Assembly: GCF_016612535.1 (NCBI RefSeq)
Contig: NZ_JAENXS010000001.1
Span: 186,001-250,000 of the forward strand
DNA from: Bradyrhizobium diazoefficiens
GTDB lineage: Bacteria; Pseudomonadota; Alphaproteobacteria; Rhizobiales; Xanthobacteraceae
Length of the DNA: 64,000 nt
Direction: 5' to 3'
Shown here: one piece after another, positions 25,777 through 34,820 of the stretch
Layout of the letters: each line of letters starts with the position of its first letter
Numbering within the stretch: the first letter of the stretch is position 1
Program-made: the position numbers and the translations under genes
Notes under the pieces: generated by a model
What the model was told of the DNA's origin: nothing
The model's input: the letters and a program-made list of their open reading frames with translations, nothing else
Database searches by the model: none

Positions 25777-27456
25777 ATGCCAAACGACGCTCACGCCAAG
25801 GGATCACTAAACAGATCATGGCCGGTCTTCCGCTCGCTTGCGTCCTATTCTCTGCCCGGCGATCTCATGGCCGGGCTGACGCTCGCGGCCATCGCCATCC
25901 CCGAGCAGATGGCGACTGCGCGGCTGGGCGGATTCGCGCCGCAGATCGGCTTCTTCGCCTTCATGGCGGGCTCGCTCGGCTTCGCGCTGCTCGGCGGCAA
26001 TCGCTTCCTGTCTTGCGGCGCCGATTCCACCATCACGCCGATCTTTGCCGGTGGCCTCGCCGCGCTCGCCACCGCCAGCTCACCCGAATATCAGGGTCTC
26101 GCGATCGCGCTGGCGCTCATGGTGGGCGCGATGATGCTCGCCGGCGGCGCATTTCGGCTCGGCGGCATCGCCAATCTGCTGTCGATGCCGGTGATGGTCG
26201 GCTTCCTCGCCGGCATCTCCGTCCACATCATCGTGTCGCAATTGCCGGGCGTGCTGGGGCTGGCATCGCCTGATGGTCCGACGCTCGATCGCATCGGCGT
26301 GCTCGCAAGCGAAATTGGCCGTACCAATCCCGTAACGCTTTGCATCGGCTTCGGCGTGCTTGCGGTGGTCGTCATCTCCGAGAAAATCAGCGCCAAAATC
26401 CCCGGCGCGCTGATCGGGCTCGTCGCCGCGACGCTGGCCGTGATCGCACTTGGGCTGGAGAGCAAGGGCGTCAACGTCGTCGGCGCGGTACCGGGCACGC
26501 TGCCGCATCTGACGCTGCCCATGCTTGCGCCGGAGCAGTGGGTGCACCTGGTGCCGCTCGCCTTCTTGATCACGGTCGTGGTGATGGTGCAGACCGCAGC
26601 CACGACGCGATCGTTTCCGTCCAATCCCGACAAGCCCGCCGATGTCGATCGCGACTTCCTCGGCACCGGCGCCGGCAGCGTGCTCGCCGGCCTGTTCGGC
26701 GCGTTTCCGGTCAATGCCAGCCCGCCCCGCACAGGAATCGTCGCCGAGACCGGCGGACAATCGCAACTCGCGGGCCTTGCCGCGGCACTGATCGTGCTGT
26801 TGCTGCTCGCGTTCGGAACAGGCCTGCTGCGGCACGTTCCGGACGCGGCGCTCGGCGGCATCCTGCTGTTCGTCGCGCTGCGGATCATTCGCCTGAAGCA
26901 GATCGTGACGATCTATCGCCAATCCCCGAGCGAGTTTCTGCTGATCATCGCCACCGCCGCGATGATCATCGCGCTGCCGATCCAGCAGGGCGCATTCCTC
27001 GGCATCGTGCTGTCGCTGCTGCACGGCATCTGGAGCACCACGCGCGCGCGGCTGGTCGAATTCGAGCGCGTGCCGGGCACCACGATCTGGTGGCCGGCGC
27101 ACCCGCACATCACCGGCGAGCGCATCGCCGGCGTCGCCGTGATCGGGCTCCAGGCGCCGCTGTCCTTCCTCAACGCACCCAGCTTCCGCAGCGACGTGGA
27201 CAAGGTTCTCGGCACGGCGACACCGCAATTGCTGGTGCTGGAGGCAAGCGGCATGGTCGAGATCGATTTCACAGCCGCACAGATCCTGCTCGACGTCTTC
27301 AAGGCGTGCCGCGAGCAGAGCGTGACGGTCGCGCTCGCGCGGCTGGAATCGGTGCGCGCGCAGGACGCGTTCGAGCGCTTCCGGCTGTTCGACGTCCTGC
27401 CCCGCGAGCACGTCTTCCACAGCGTCGACGAGGCGGTGCGCAAGCTCGCCAAATAG
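25777..27456 (+). CDS. SulP family anion transporter with STAS domain
   Basis: A 559-residue inner-membrane transporter. The N-terminal part has about 12 membrane segments with the SulP opening SYSLPGDLMAGLTLAAIAIPEQMATARLGG, then LGGNRFLSCGADSTITPIF and GAFPVNASPPRTGIVAETGG. The C-terminal STAS domain (about 440-555) contains LVLEASGMVEIDFTAAQILLDV; it usually binds nucleotides or partners. The family moves sulfate, bicarbonate or dicarboxylates; the substrate here is not clear. The typical length and an intact domain order suggest a functional gene. It converges on the small gene at 27461 with only 4 bp between stops. Confidence 0.92.
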   Translation: MPNDAHAKGSLNRSWPVFRSLASYSLPGDLMAGLTLAAIAIPEQMATARLGGFAPQIGFFAFMAGSLGFALLGGNRFLSCGADSTITPIFAGGLAALATASSPEYQGLAIALALMVGAMMLAGGAFRLGGIANLLSMPVMVGFLAGISVHIIVSQLPGVLGLASPDGPTLDRIGVLASEIGRTNPVTLCIGFGVLAVVVISEKISAKIPGALIGLVAATLAVIALGLESKGVNVVGAVPGTLPHLTLPMLAPEQWVHLVPLAFLITVVVMVQTAATTRSFPSNPDKPADVDRDFLGTGAGSVLAGLFGAFPVNASPPRTGIVAETGGQSQLAGLAAALIVLLLLAFGTGLLRHVPDAALGGILLFVALRIIRLKQIVTIYRQSPSEFLLIIATAAMIIALPIQQGAFLGIVLSLLHGIWSTTRARLVEFERVPGTTIWWPAHPHITGERIAGVAVIGLQAPLSFLNAPSFRSDVDKVLGTATPQLLVLEASGMVEIDFTAAQILLDVFKACREQSVTVALARLESVRAQDAFERFRLFDVLPREHVFHSVDEAVRKLAK

Positions 27457-27460
27457 CTGC

Positions 27461-27823
27461 TCACTGCAACAATGTGGGATGATCCCGCTGCGCCTCTTCG
27501 CGGATCCAGCTGGCGTGGATCGCGCGGAACAGGATCTGTGCGGTCTTGAGGTCGTTCGCCGTCATGCAGAGATCGACGATGCGATGCACCGCGTCGTCGC
27601 GCATCAGGCTGTCGGAGATCTTCATCGCGATTTCCATCGCGACCTTTGCGGCGCGCTCATAGCGTGCACTCTCGCTCTTGTCGTTACGGGCGGAACCTGC
27701 GGCGCTCTGGGCCGCAGCGTCACAGATGGCGCGGATGCGCGCGGCGGCCTCGATATCGCCGAGCGGCCATGCGATCGCTTCGTCCCAGATGTCCTTCCGC
27801 GTTTTGCGCGCGAACCACTGCAT
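27461..27823 (-). CDS. Small conserved hypothetical protein
   Basis: A 120-residue soluble helical protein, MQWFARKTRKDIWDEAIAWPLGD. It has no signal peptide or catalytic motif. I prefer the ATG at 27821-27823 over 27853 because GCGAGG lies just upstream and the extra ten residues are low-complexity. The C-terminal half (RDDAVHRIVDLCMTANDLKTAQILFRAI) looks like a helical repeat of the tetratricopeptide kind, which suggests protein binding. Function is unknown. Confidence 0.6.
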   Translation of the reverse strand: MQWFARKTRKDIWDEAIAWPLGDIEAAARIRAICDAAAQSAAGSARNDKSESARYERAAKVAMEIAMKISDSLMRDDAVHRIVDLCMTANDLKTAQILFRAIHASWIREEAQRDHPTLLQ

Positions 27824-27875
27824 TGCCTCGCTCCGCCGTGATGGAGCGAGCATAAACGAAAGGCAATGCCGCGCG

Positions 27876-29300
27876 CTACGGCTCCGGCACGATCTTGCCG
27901 GGGTTGAAGATGTTTTGCGGATCGAGTGCCTTTTTCAGCGCACGCATCGCATCCAGCGCCTCGGGGCCAAGCTCGGCCTTGAGGTATTTCTGCTTGCCCT
28001 GGCCGATGCCGTGCTCGCCGGTGCAGGTTCCGTCCATCGCCTGCGCGCGCTCGACCAGGCGATGCATGAACTCCTCGCCGCGCGCCATCTCGTCGGCATC
28101 GTTGGTGTCACACACCAGCGAGCAGTGGAAATTGCCATCGCCGACATGGCCGACGATCGGCGACAACAGGTTGAGGCGCATGAGATCTTCCTCGGTCTCG
28201 TTGACGCAATCGGCGAGCCGCGAGATCGGCACGCAGACGTCGGTTGCGACCACGCCGATGCTGTCGCCGGGCCGCAGCGCCTTCACCGACCAGTAAGCGT
28301 CGTGCCGCGCCTGCCACAATTTTGTGCGATCCTCGGGCTTGGTGGTCCAGGAGAAATCGCCGCCGCCGCAGTCCCTGGCGATCTCGCCGAACGCCTTGGA
28401 CTGCTCGGCGACCTCGATCTCGCTGCCGTGGAATTCCATCAGCAGCAGCGGCGTCTCCGGCAGCGTCAGCTTCGAATACGCATTGCAGGCCCTCACCTGC
28501 GCGGCATTGAGCAGCTCGATGCGCGCCACCGGAATGCCGGTCTGGATCGCCAGGATCACGGCCTGACACGCCCCCTGCACGGTCTCGAACGACACTGCGC
28601 CCGCCGCGATGGTTTCGGGAATGCCACGGAGCCGAATGGTCAGCTCGGAGATGACGCCGAGCGTGCCTTCGGCGCCAACGAAGAGATGCGTCAGGTCGTA
28701 GCCGGCCGACGACTTCTTGGCGCGCGTGCCGGTGGTGATGATCTCGCCGTCGCCGCGCACCACCTTCAGCGCCAGCACGCTATCGCGCATGGTGCCGTAG
28801 CGCACCGCATTGGTGCCGGAGGCGCGGGTCGAGGCCATGCCGCCGAGCGAGGCGTCCGCGCCGGGATCGATCGGGAAGAACAGGCCCTGGTCACGCAGAT
28901 GCTCGTTGAGCGCCTTGCGGGTGACGCCGGGCTGAATCACGCAATCGAGGTCCTCGGCATGGACCGCGAGCACCTTGTTCATGTCGCGCAAATCGATCGA
29001 GATGCCACCGGCGGGCGCATTGACCTGGCCCTCGAGCGAGGTGCCGGTGCCAAACGCAATGACGGGCACGCCGTTCTTGGCGCAGATCCGCACCACGTCC
29101 TGGATGTCGGCGGTCTCCTGCGCCATCACCACGCCGTCCGGCGGCTGGTTGACGATCCACGTGGTGGTGTGGCCGTGCTGCTCGCGGACGGCCTGCGAGG
29201 TGATGAGGCGATTGCCGAAGCGTGCGGCAAGCTGCTCCAGCGCGCTTGCGAGGGCTTTCGGCTCCGGCCGCGGCGGATTATTGGTGATGGTCGTACCCAC
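27876..29300 (-). CDS. FAD-binding oxidoreductase (D-lactate dehydrogenase/GlcD type)
   Basis: A 474-residue flavoprotein of the FAD-linked oxidase C family. The FAD-binding domain (about 30-220) contains VIAFGTGTSLEGQ, IDPGADASLGGMASTRASGTNAVRYG and VGAEGTLGVISELTIRL. The C-terminal oxidase domain ends HVGDGNFHCSLV, GEHGIGQGKQKYL and LDPQNIFNPGKI, the classic DLD/GlcD ending. It would oxidise D-lactate or a related 2-hydroxy acid and pass electrons to cytochrome or quinone. I chose the GTG at 29298-29300, which has GGGAGGA upstream, rather than the in-frame start at 29345. The nearest gene is the divergent thioesterase. Confidence 0.92.
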   Translation of the reverse strand: MGTTITNNPPRPEPKALASALEQLAARFGNRLITSQAVREQHGHTTTWIVNQPPDGVVMAQETADIQDVVRICAKNGVPVIAFGTGTSLEGQVNAPAGGISIDLRDMNKVLAVHAEDLDCVIQPGVTRKALNEHLRDQGLFFPIDPGADASLGGMASTRASGTNAVRYGTMRDSVLALKVVRGDGEIITTGTRAKKSSAGYDLTHLFVGAEGTLGVISELTIRLRGIPETIAAGAVSFETVQGACQAVILAIQTGIPVARIELLNAAQVRACNAYSKLTLPETPLLLMEFHGSEIEVAEQSKAFGEIARDCGGGDFSWTTKPEDRTKLWQARHDAYWSVKALRPGDSIGVVATDVCVPISRLADCVNETEEDLMRLNLLSPIVGHVGDGNFHCSLVCDTNDADEMARGEEFMHRLVERAQAMDGTCTGEHGIGQGKQKYLKAELGPEALDAMRALKKALDPQNIFNPGKIVPEP

Positions 29301-29387
29301 GGATGGTCCTCCCGACAGACGAAACCGTGGCAAAGGACATCTCACCGGTCAAGTCAAGCGGCCGGATGCATAAGCGGGGAAAGACAC

Positions 29388-29876
29388 ATGCCCAAAACTG
29401 CCGCGCCATTCCGCGCCGCGATCATGCAGATCGAGCCGCAATGGATCGACTATAACGGCCATCTCAACATGGCCTATTACAACGTGATGTTCGACCGTGC
29501 CATCGACCAGCTCTGGCTCGAGCTCGGGATCGGGCCTACTTACAAGCAGGAACGCAACGGTTCGACCTTTACCGCCGAATGCCATGTGCGCTATCTGCGC
29601 GAGATCCACCTCGGCGATCCCGTGCAGATTCTGGTCTGGCTGCTCGCCGCCGACGACAAGCGGCTGCATACGTTCGAGGAGATGCGGCACGCCGCCGAAG
29701 GCTGGCTGTCAGCCACCTCCGAGAACATGTCGCTGCACATGGACATGAACGTGCGGCGCGTTGCGCCGTTTCCGCCCGACATTCAGCAGCGTATCGCCGA
29801 GGTCGCCAACGCTCACAGCGCTCTGCCGCGGCCCGCGGGCATTGGCCGACACGTGGCGATGCCCTTGAAGCAGTAA
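29388..29876 (+). CDS. Acyl-CoA thioesterase (hot-dog fold)
   Basis: A 162-residue hot-dog thioesterase. The catalytic strand-helix motif PQWIDYNGHLNMAYYNVMFDRA is typical of 4-hydroxybenzoyl-CoA thioesterase-like enzymes (aspartate as acid/base, DYNGHLN). CHVRYLREIHLGDPV follows. It hydrolyses an acyl-CoA; relatives act on betainyl- or carnitine-derived CoA thioesters, but the substrate here is unknown. The ATG at 29388 has GGGGAAAG upstream. It is divergent from the FAD oxidase across 87 bp and convergent with the DUF1328 gene. Confidence 0.9.
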   Translation: MPKTAAPFRAAIMQIEPQWIDYNGHLNMAYYNVMFDRAIDQLWLELGIGPTYKQERNGSTFTAECHVRYLREIHLGDPVQILVWLLAADDKRLHTFEEMRHAAEGWLSATSENMSLHMDMNVRRVAPFPPDIQQRIAEVANAHSALPRPAGIGRHVAMPLKQ

Positions 29877-29881
29877 CGCCG

Positions 29882-30055
29882 CTATACCCTGTTGCGGCCG
29901 CGGGCGAGGCCCACCACTGCCGAGACCAGGAACAGCACGACCGCGATGAAGAAAATGATTTTCGCGATTTCGACCGAGGCGCCGGCGATGCCGCCAAAGC
30001 CCAGGATGCCGGCGATCAGTGCGATAACCAGAAACGTCACAACCCAGCCAAGCAT
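29882..30055 (-). CDS. DUF1328 small membrane protein (57 aa)
   Basis: A 57-residue protein of the YtjA/DUF1328 family: [20 protein letters not shown], then [25 protein letters not shown] and a basic tail RGRNRV. It has two membrane helices. GAGGG lies 8 nt before the ATG. Proteins of this family are widespread, tiny and usually of unknown role, often induced by stress. It converges on the thioesterase gene with 5 bp between stops. Confidence 0.85.
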   Translation of the reverse strand: MLGWVVTFLVIALIAGILGFGGIAGASVEIAKIIFFIAVVLFLVSAVVGLARGRNRV

Positions 30056-30296
30056 AGTCAAAACCCTCGTCTTGATGTTTCTCTGCGATCGGCGCGGCTG
30101 GCCGCACCTCGCTTGCCCAGACAATCTCGACGTGGAAACGAAGGTTCCGGCGCACCAGCGGTGGAAATTCGCAGGGGCGTTTGGAACAAATCGGCCCGCC
30201 GCGGTACGTGGAAAAACCCTCCCCGCCGCCCCATATAGGCTCCAATCCCTGTTATGAAGGCTCCCTCCCGCGACGGCGTGGTGCCATCGTGGGCAA

Positions 30297-32921
30297 ATGA
30301 TTCGCATGACCGAGCCGAGCAAGATCACAGGCGTCCCCGACCACCAGCCCGCCGCCGGCGGCATCGCCGCGCGTGCGCGCGCCTCGGTGGGGCCGAAATA
30401 CCTCTCCGGGCTCAATCCCGAGCAGCGCGAGGCGGTGGAGACGCTGGATGGCCCGGTCCTGGTGCTGGCCGGCGCCGGCACCGGCAAGACGCGTGTGCTG
30501 ACCACGCGCATCGCCCACATCCTGAGCCAGGGCCGCGCCCGCCCCGCCGAGATCCTGTCGGTGACCTTCACCAACAAGGCCGCGCGCGAGATGAAGCACC
30601 GGCTCGGCCAGATGCTCGGCCATGCCGTCGAAGGCATGCCGTGGCTCGGCACCTTCCACTCCATCGGCGGCCGCATCCTGCGCGCCCATGCGGAGCTGGC
30701 GCAGCTCAAGTCGAATTTTACCGTGCTCGACACCGACGACCAGGTGCGTCTGCTCAAGCAGCTGCTGCAAGCCGACAACATCGACGATAAGCGCTGGCCG
30801 GCACGGATGCTGGCCGGGCTGATCGACGGCTGGAAGAACCGCGGCCTGACGCCGTCGCAGGTGCCGTCGGGCGAAGCCGCCGTCTTCGCCAACGGCAAGG
30901 GCGGCAAGCTCTATGCGAGCTATCAGGAGCGGCTGAAGATCTTGAACGCCGCCGATTTCGGCGACCTGCTGCTGGAAGACATCCGCATCTTCCGCGAGCA
31001 CCCGGACATTCTCCGGCAGTACCAGCAGCGCTTCAAATTCATCCTGGTCGACGAATATCAGGACACCAACGTCGCGCAATATCTGTGGCTGCGGCTGCTG
31101 TCGCAGGCGCCGTCGTCTCCCTTCACCTCTCCCCGCGTGCGGGGAGAGGTCGGATTGCAAAGCAATCCGGGTGAGGGGGACTCTCCGAGCACCGCGCTCG
31201 TGGAGACTCCCCCTCACCCCGACCTTCTCAGCGCGAGCGAAGCTCGTCGCGACCCCGCAAGCGGGGAGAGGGAGAAAGCCCACGTCAAAAACATCTGCTG
31301 CGTCGGCGACGACGACCAGTCGATCTATGGCTGGCGCGGTGCCGAGGTCGACAACATCCTGCGCTTCGACCATGATTTTCCCGGCGCCAAGGTCATTCGC
31401 CTCGAGCGCAATTACCGCTCGACCGGCCACATCCTCGCCGCCGCCTCGCATCTGATCGCGCATAACGAAGGCCGGCTCGGCAAAACGCTGCGCACCGAGG
31501 ATCAGGACGGCGAGAAGGTCACGGTCACGGGCTCCTGGGATTCGGAGGAGGAAGCCCGCGGCATCGGCGAAGAGATCGAGCAGATCCAGCGGCAGGGCGA
31601 CAAGTTAAACGAGATCGCCATTCTCGTGCGCGCCTCCTACCAGATGCGCGAGTTCGAAGATCGTTTCGTCACGCTCGGCCTGCCCTATCGCGTGATCGGC
31701 GGTCCGCGCTTCTACGAGCGCGCCGAAATCCGCGACGCTCTCGCCTATCTGCGCGTGATCAACTCGCCGGCCGACGATCTCGCTTTCGAGCGCATCGTCA
31801 ACGTCCCCAAGCGCGGCCTCGGCGACGCCACCGTTCAGATGCTGCACGACCACGCCCGCAAGCGCCGCATTCCGCTGTTCGAGGCAGCGCGCGCGGTGGT
31901 CGAGACCGACGAGCTGAAGCCGAAGGCGCGCGGAAGTCTGCGCGACGTCGTCGCCCAGTTCGACCGCTGGCGCGCCGCGCGCGAGGTCACCGCGCACACT
32001 GATCTCGCCCAGATCGTGCTCGACGAGAGCGGCTATACCGAAATGTGGCAGAAGGACCGTTCGGCGGACGCCGCAGGCCGGCTGGAGAACCTGAAAGAGC
32101 TGGTGCGCTCGATGGAGGAGTTCGAGAACCTGCAAGGATTCCTCGAGCACATCTCGCTGGTGATGGACCGCGAGAGCGGCGCCGAGGACGACGCGGTGTC
32201 GCTGATGACGCTGCACTCGGCTAAGGGGCTCGAATTCGACAACGTATTCCTGCCCGGCTGGGAGGAAGGCCTGTTCCCGAGCCAGCGCACGTTGGACGAA
32301 CAGGGCCGGGCCGGGCTTGAGGAAGAGCGCCGCCTCGGCCATGTCGGCCTCACGCGCGCGAGGCGGCGCGCGAAAATCTATTTTGCGACCAACCGCCGGA
32401 TCCATGGCACCTGGTCGACCACGATCCCGTCGCGCTTCCTCGACGAATTGCCGGCGGCCAATGTCGAGATCACGGAATCCAAGGGCGGCTCGGCCTGGGG
32501 CGGCACCGGCGGCTATGGCGCCTCGCGCTTCGACGACATGGAAGCGTTCGGATCGACGTACTCCACGCCCGGCTGGCAGCGCGCCCAGGCAAACCGAGAA
32601 GGCAATCGCAACCGTGGCGGCGGCCGCAACGGCGGCGGTCGCAGCGGCTTCGAGGAAGAGGCTTCGACGTTCTCGTCCGCCTCGTCATCCGGACCCGATT
32701 TCGGCAGCTTTGCCTCGCGCCGCCGCGGTCCCATGACGATCGAGGGCGAGCTGGTCGCCAAATCGACCGGTACGACGTCGGAATTCTCGCTCTCCGACCG
32801 CGTCTTCCACCAGAAATTCGGCTACGGCCGGGTCACCAAGATCGACGGCAACAAGCTCACCATTGCCTTCGACAGGGCCGGCGAGAAGAAGGTCGTGGAC
32901 AGCTTTGTGCAGCGGGCGTGA
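30297..32921 (+). CDS. uvrD: UvrD/PcrA-type superfamily 1 DNA helicase
   Basis: An 874-residue ATP-dependent 3'-5' helicase. Motifs in order: [16 protein letters not shown] (Walker A, about 60-75), [27 protein letters not shown] (motif II), [16 protein letters not shown] (motif III), [28 protein letters not shown], and [19 protein letters not shown] Tudor-like C-terminus ([23 protein letters not shown]) is present, as in UvrD/PcrA. It acts in DNA repair and in removing proteins from DNA. The oddity is an extra block of about 55 residues (about 272-326) between motifs II and III, encoded by a multi-hairpin repeat. The start could also be ATG 30306. Confidence 0.9.
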   Translation: MIRMTEPSKITGVPDHQPAAGGIAARARASVGPKYLSGLNPEQREAVETLDGPVLVLAGAGTGKTRVLTTRIAHILSQGRARPAEILSVTFTNKAAREMKHRLGQMLGHAVEGMPWLGTFHSIGGRILRAHAELAQLKSNFTVLDTDDQVRLLKQLLQADNIDDKRWPARMLAGLIDGWKNRGLTPSQVPSGEAAVFANGKGGKLYASYQERLKILNAADFGDLLLEDIRIFREHPDILRQYQQRFKFILVDEYQDTNVAQYLWLRLLSQAPSSPFTSPRVRGEVGLQSNPGEGDSPSTALVETPPHPDLLSASEARRDPASGEREKAHVKNICCVGDDDQSIYGWRGAEVDNILRFDHDFPGAKVIRLERNYRSTGHILAAASHLIAHNEGRLGKTLRTEDQDGEKVTVTGSWDSEEEARGIGEEIEQIQRQGDKLNEIAILVRASYQMREFEDRFVTLGLPYRVIGGPRFYERAEIRDALAYLRVINSPADDLAFERIVNVPKRGLGDATVQMLHDHARKRRIPLFEAARAVVETDELKPKARGSLRDVVAQFDRWRAAREVTAHTDLAQIVLDESGYTEMWQKDRSADAAGRLENLKELVRSMEEFENLQGFLEHISLVMDRESGAEDDAVSLMTLHSAKGLEFDNVFLPGWEEGLFPSQRTLDEQGRAGLEEERRLGHVGLTRARRRAKIYFATNRRIHGTWSTTIPSRFLDELPAANVEITESKGGSAWGGTGGYGASRFDDMEAFGSTYSTPGWQRAQANREGNRNRGGGRNGGGRSGFEEEASTFSSASSSGPDFGSFASRRRGPMTIEGELVAKSTGTTSEFSLSDRVFHQKFGYGRVTKIDGNKLTIAFDRAGEKKVVDSFVQRA
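31114..31275 (+). repeat. Multi-hairpin palindromic element inside the helicase gene
   Basis: About 162 bp, a multiple of three, inserted in frame in the helicase. It contains a hairpin of 11-bp arms (31126-31149, CCTCTCCCCGC/GCGGGGAGAGG), an 8-bp-arm hairpin (31151-31169, CGGATTGC-AAA-GCAATCCG), a 17-bp imperfect arm pair starting GGTGAGGGGGAC and answered by TCCCCCTCACC, and CCCCGC-AA-GCGGGG near its end. It is stop-free in the translated frame. It has the look of intergenic repeats of Bradyrhizobium-like genomes. Confidence 0.75.
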
Positions 32922-33013
32922 GGCCCCTGCCCTGTTGCGGCGGCGTAACGCCGCCGCCTTTCTTCGTTGAACGCCTCTTGACCATGGCGAACTTCCCCGT
33001 ATCAGATGCAACC

Positions 33014-33430
33014 ATGGTCCGGGGCTTTGTCACATTCATCGTGCTTGCATTGGCGATGCCGTCGCTGGCGACCGCGGAGACCATGAGCTTTGGCGATTCG
33101 CTCGGGCTGCTGGCGAAAAGTTGCGGTGCGGAAATCATCGCCAATTGCCGCGGCGTCAATCCGGACTCCACCCGCCTGAAGGAGTGCCTGTCCCGCAACC
33201 GGGACGTGCTCTCCCAGCAATGCCAGAGCGACTACCTCGCCGCGTTCGACGCCATCCAGAAGCGCGTCGCCGCCCGCGTCACGGTGGCGAACGCCTGCCA
33301 GCGCGAGATCGTCAAGGTCTGCGGCGGCTCGACCAAGGAGACCAGCAAGTCGGTCCCCTGCCTGATCTCGACGCCCAAGGGCATCAGCAACAATTGCCTG
33401 AAGGTCGTTGACGACGCGGGGTATCGATGA
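33014..33430 (+). CDS. Exported cysteine-rich repeat protein
   Basis: A 138-residue secreted protein. The start at 33014 gives a clean signal peptide (MVRGFVTFIVLALAMPSLATAE). The mature part has two repeat units with regularly spaced cysteines (CGAEIIANCRGVNPD...ECL...QQC and ACQREIVKVCGGS...PCL...NNC), typical of the cysteine-rich repeat family of alphaproteobacterial periplasmic proteins. The cysteines probably form disulfides; no enzyme motif is present. An upstream in-frame ATG at 32984 is possible, but no start has an obvious ribosome site. The stop overlaps the start of the OmpA-like gene (ATGA), so the two are translationally coupled. Confidence 0.78.
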   Translation: MVRGFVTFIVLALAMPSLATAETMSFGDSLGLLAKSCGAEIIANCRGVNPDSTRLKECLSRNRDVLSQQCQSDYLAAFDAIQKRVAARVTVANACQREIVKVCGGSTKETSKSVPCLISTPKGISNNCLKVVDDAGYR

Positions 33431-34098
33431 TGCGTGCAACCGGGCACGTCACCGCCGGAATTGGCATCGCATTGGGCCTCGCTTTGCTCGCGGGCACAGC
33501 CGGCGCGCAGACGGCGCCAACCCGTGACGACATCGTCGGCAAGCTCAATCATTTCGAGGAGGCCGCCGAGGTCGATCTTCCCGCGCTGAAGCAGCAGGTG
33601 ATGGAGCGGGCCAAGGCCAGGATCAAGAACGATCCGGGTCCGGTGAACCGGCCGCTGATCGCGCCCGACCTCGCCAAGCTGCCCGCCTTCAACGCTCAGA
33701 TCCAGTTCGACGCCGACACGCCGATCATCCAGCCGGACTCCTACCAGACCGTCGGCCGGATCGCCGACGCGATGGTTCACGCCTCGCTGCTCCCCTACAC
33801 GTTCCTGATCGTCGGGCATGTCGAGTCCAATCAGAAGACGCGGGAAGCCAACGCGATCCTGAGCCAGCGCCGGGCCGACGCGATCCGCGACGTGCTGGTC
33901 AACACGTTCAAGATTTCGACCAAGCGGCTGCAGCCGATCGGCCTTGGCGAGGAGCAGTTCCTCGATCGCGCAAAGCCGACCTCGGCGGTCAACGGCCAGT
34001 TGCAAATCCTGACCTTTGCCAAGGTGCCCGAGGATGCGCCGGCGCGTCCCGCAGCAGCGCCTGCGCCTGCGGCGAAAAGGCCCGCCAAGAAGCATTGA
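33427..34098 (+). CDS. OmpA family (peptidoglycan-binding-like) protein
   Basis: A 223-residue exported protein with a signal peptide (about 1-28, GLALLAGTAGAQT) and an OmpA/MotB-like C-terminal domain (about 85-200: AQIQFDADTPIIQPDSYQTVGRIADAM, then SQRRADAIRDVLVNTF and LQPIGLGEEQFL). The usual motif GHTDxxG reads VGHVESNQKTREAN, so the key threonine-aspartate pair is replaced by Val-Glu, which may alter peptidoglycan binding. An Ala/Pro/Lys tail ends the protein. It overlaps the cysteine-rich gene by 4 bp and is likely co-expressed with it in the envelope. Confidence 0.85.
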   Translation: MMRATGHVTAGIGIALGLALLAGTAGAQTAPTRDDIVGKLNHFEEAAEVDLPALKQQVMERAKARIKNDPGPVNRPLIAPDLAKLPAFNAQIQFDADTPIIQPDSYQTVGRIADAMVHASLLPYTFLIVGHVESNQKTREANAILSQRRADAIRDVLVNTFKISTKRLQPIGLGEEQFLDRAKPTSAVNGQLQILTFAKVPEDAPARPAAAPAPAAKRPAKKH

Positions 34099-34269
34099 GC
34101 GCACGCGCACTGTCCCTGGCGGAACCCGTCGAACTTCTGACTGTTTTGTGACCTGTCTCACAGCGCGACAGCACGGTTTCGCGCGACAATAGCGCCGGTT
34201 TGTGCACTGCCCAGTCCGGTGCTATAGGCTGTCTTCGTCCTTCCCAGACCCCGTGCGCACGAGACCGAG

Positions 34270-34788
34270 ATGGCTGGCTATTTTCAACGCCAACTGGCCG
34301 ATTATGTCGAATACCACCGCGATCCCTGGAATTGCGCGATGCATGTGGTCGGCATTCTCCTGCTCTTCACCGGCGCGACGCTGCCGCTGACGCTGGTCCA
34401 TTTCCCTGTGTTCGGGGTCGAGGTGAGCCTGGCGGTGATCCTGGCCCTGCCGGTCCTGGTTTACTGGCTGATGCTCGACGCCGGGGTCGGGCTCGGCATC
34501 CTCGCAGCGATGATCGTGCTGCTTTCGGTCGCAACCGCAATCGGCAATCAGGTCTCGATTGCCATGATGTGGTCGATTTTTGCGATGCTGATCGGGCTTG
34601 GCGTCGCATCGCAGATCATCGGCCACAAGGTTTTCGAGGAGCGGCAGCCGTCGATGGTCGACCACCCTACGCATTTCCTGCTTGGACCGATGTTCGTCAT
34701 GGCAAAATTGTTCATTGCACTGGGTTTTCGTCGCGACCTTGCCGCGATTCTCGCGCCTCTTCCGGCCAACTCCCTTTCAACCCGATAG
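34270..34788 (+). CDS. Mpo1-like (DUF962/YGL010w) membrane protein
   Basis: A 172-residue protein with four membrane segments. It resembles yeast Mpo1, an iron-dependent dioxygenase of 2-hydroxy fatty acid and phytosphingosine breakdown: conserved histidines appear in YVEYHRDPWNCAMHVVG and in QIIGHKVFEERQPSMVDHPTH. Those histidines would bind iron. In bacteria the substrate is unknown. It is followed at 32 bp by an epimerase and then at 30 bp by a methyltransferase-like gene, all on the plus strand, so they may form an operon. Confidence 0.82.
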   Translation: MAGYFQRQLADYVEYHRDPWNCAMHVVGILLLFTGATLPLTLVHFPVFGVEVSLAVILALPVLVYWLMLDAGVGLGILAAMIVLLSVATAIGNQVSIAMMWSIFAMLIGLGVASQIIGHKVFEERQPSMVDHPTHFLLGPMFVMAKLFIALGFRRDLAAILAPLPANSLSTR

Positions 34789-34820
34789 CTTTCTCAAAGC
34801 GGAACAGCAAAACCTACTGC

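Noticed and set aside
27678..29387. Long upstream extension of the thioesterase frame
   Set aside because: It runs antisense to the FAD oxidase; the real thioesterase starts at 29388 with a ribosome site and hot-dog motif.
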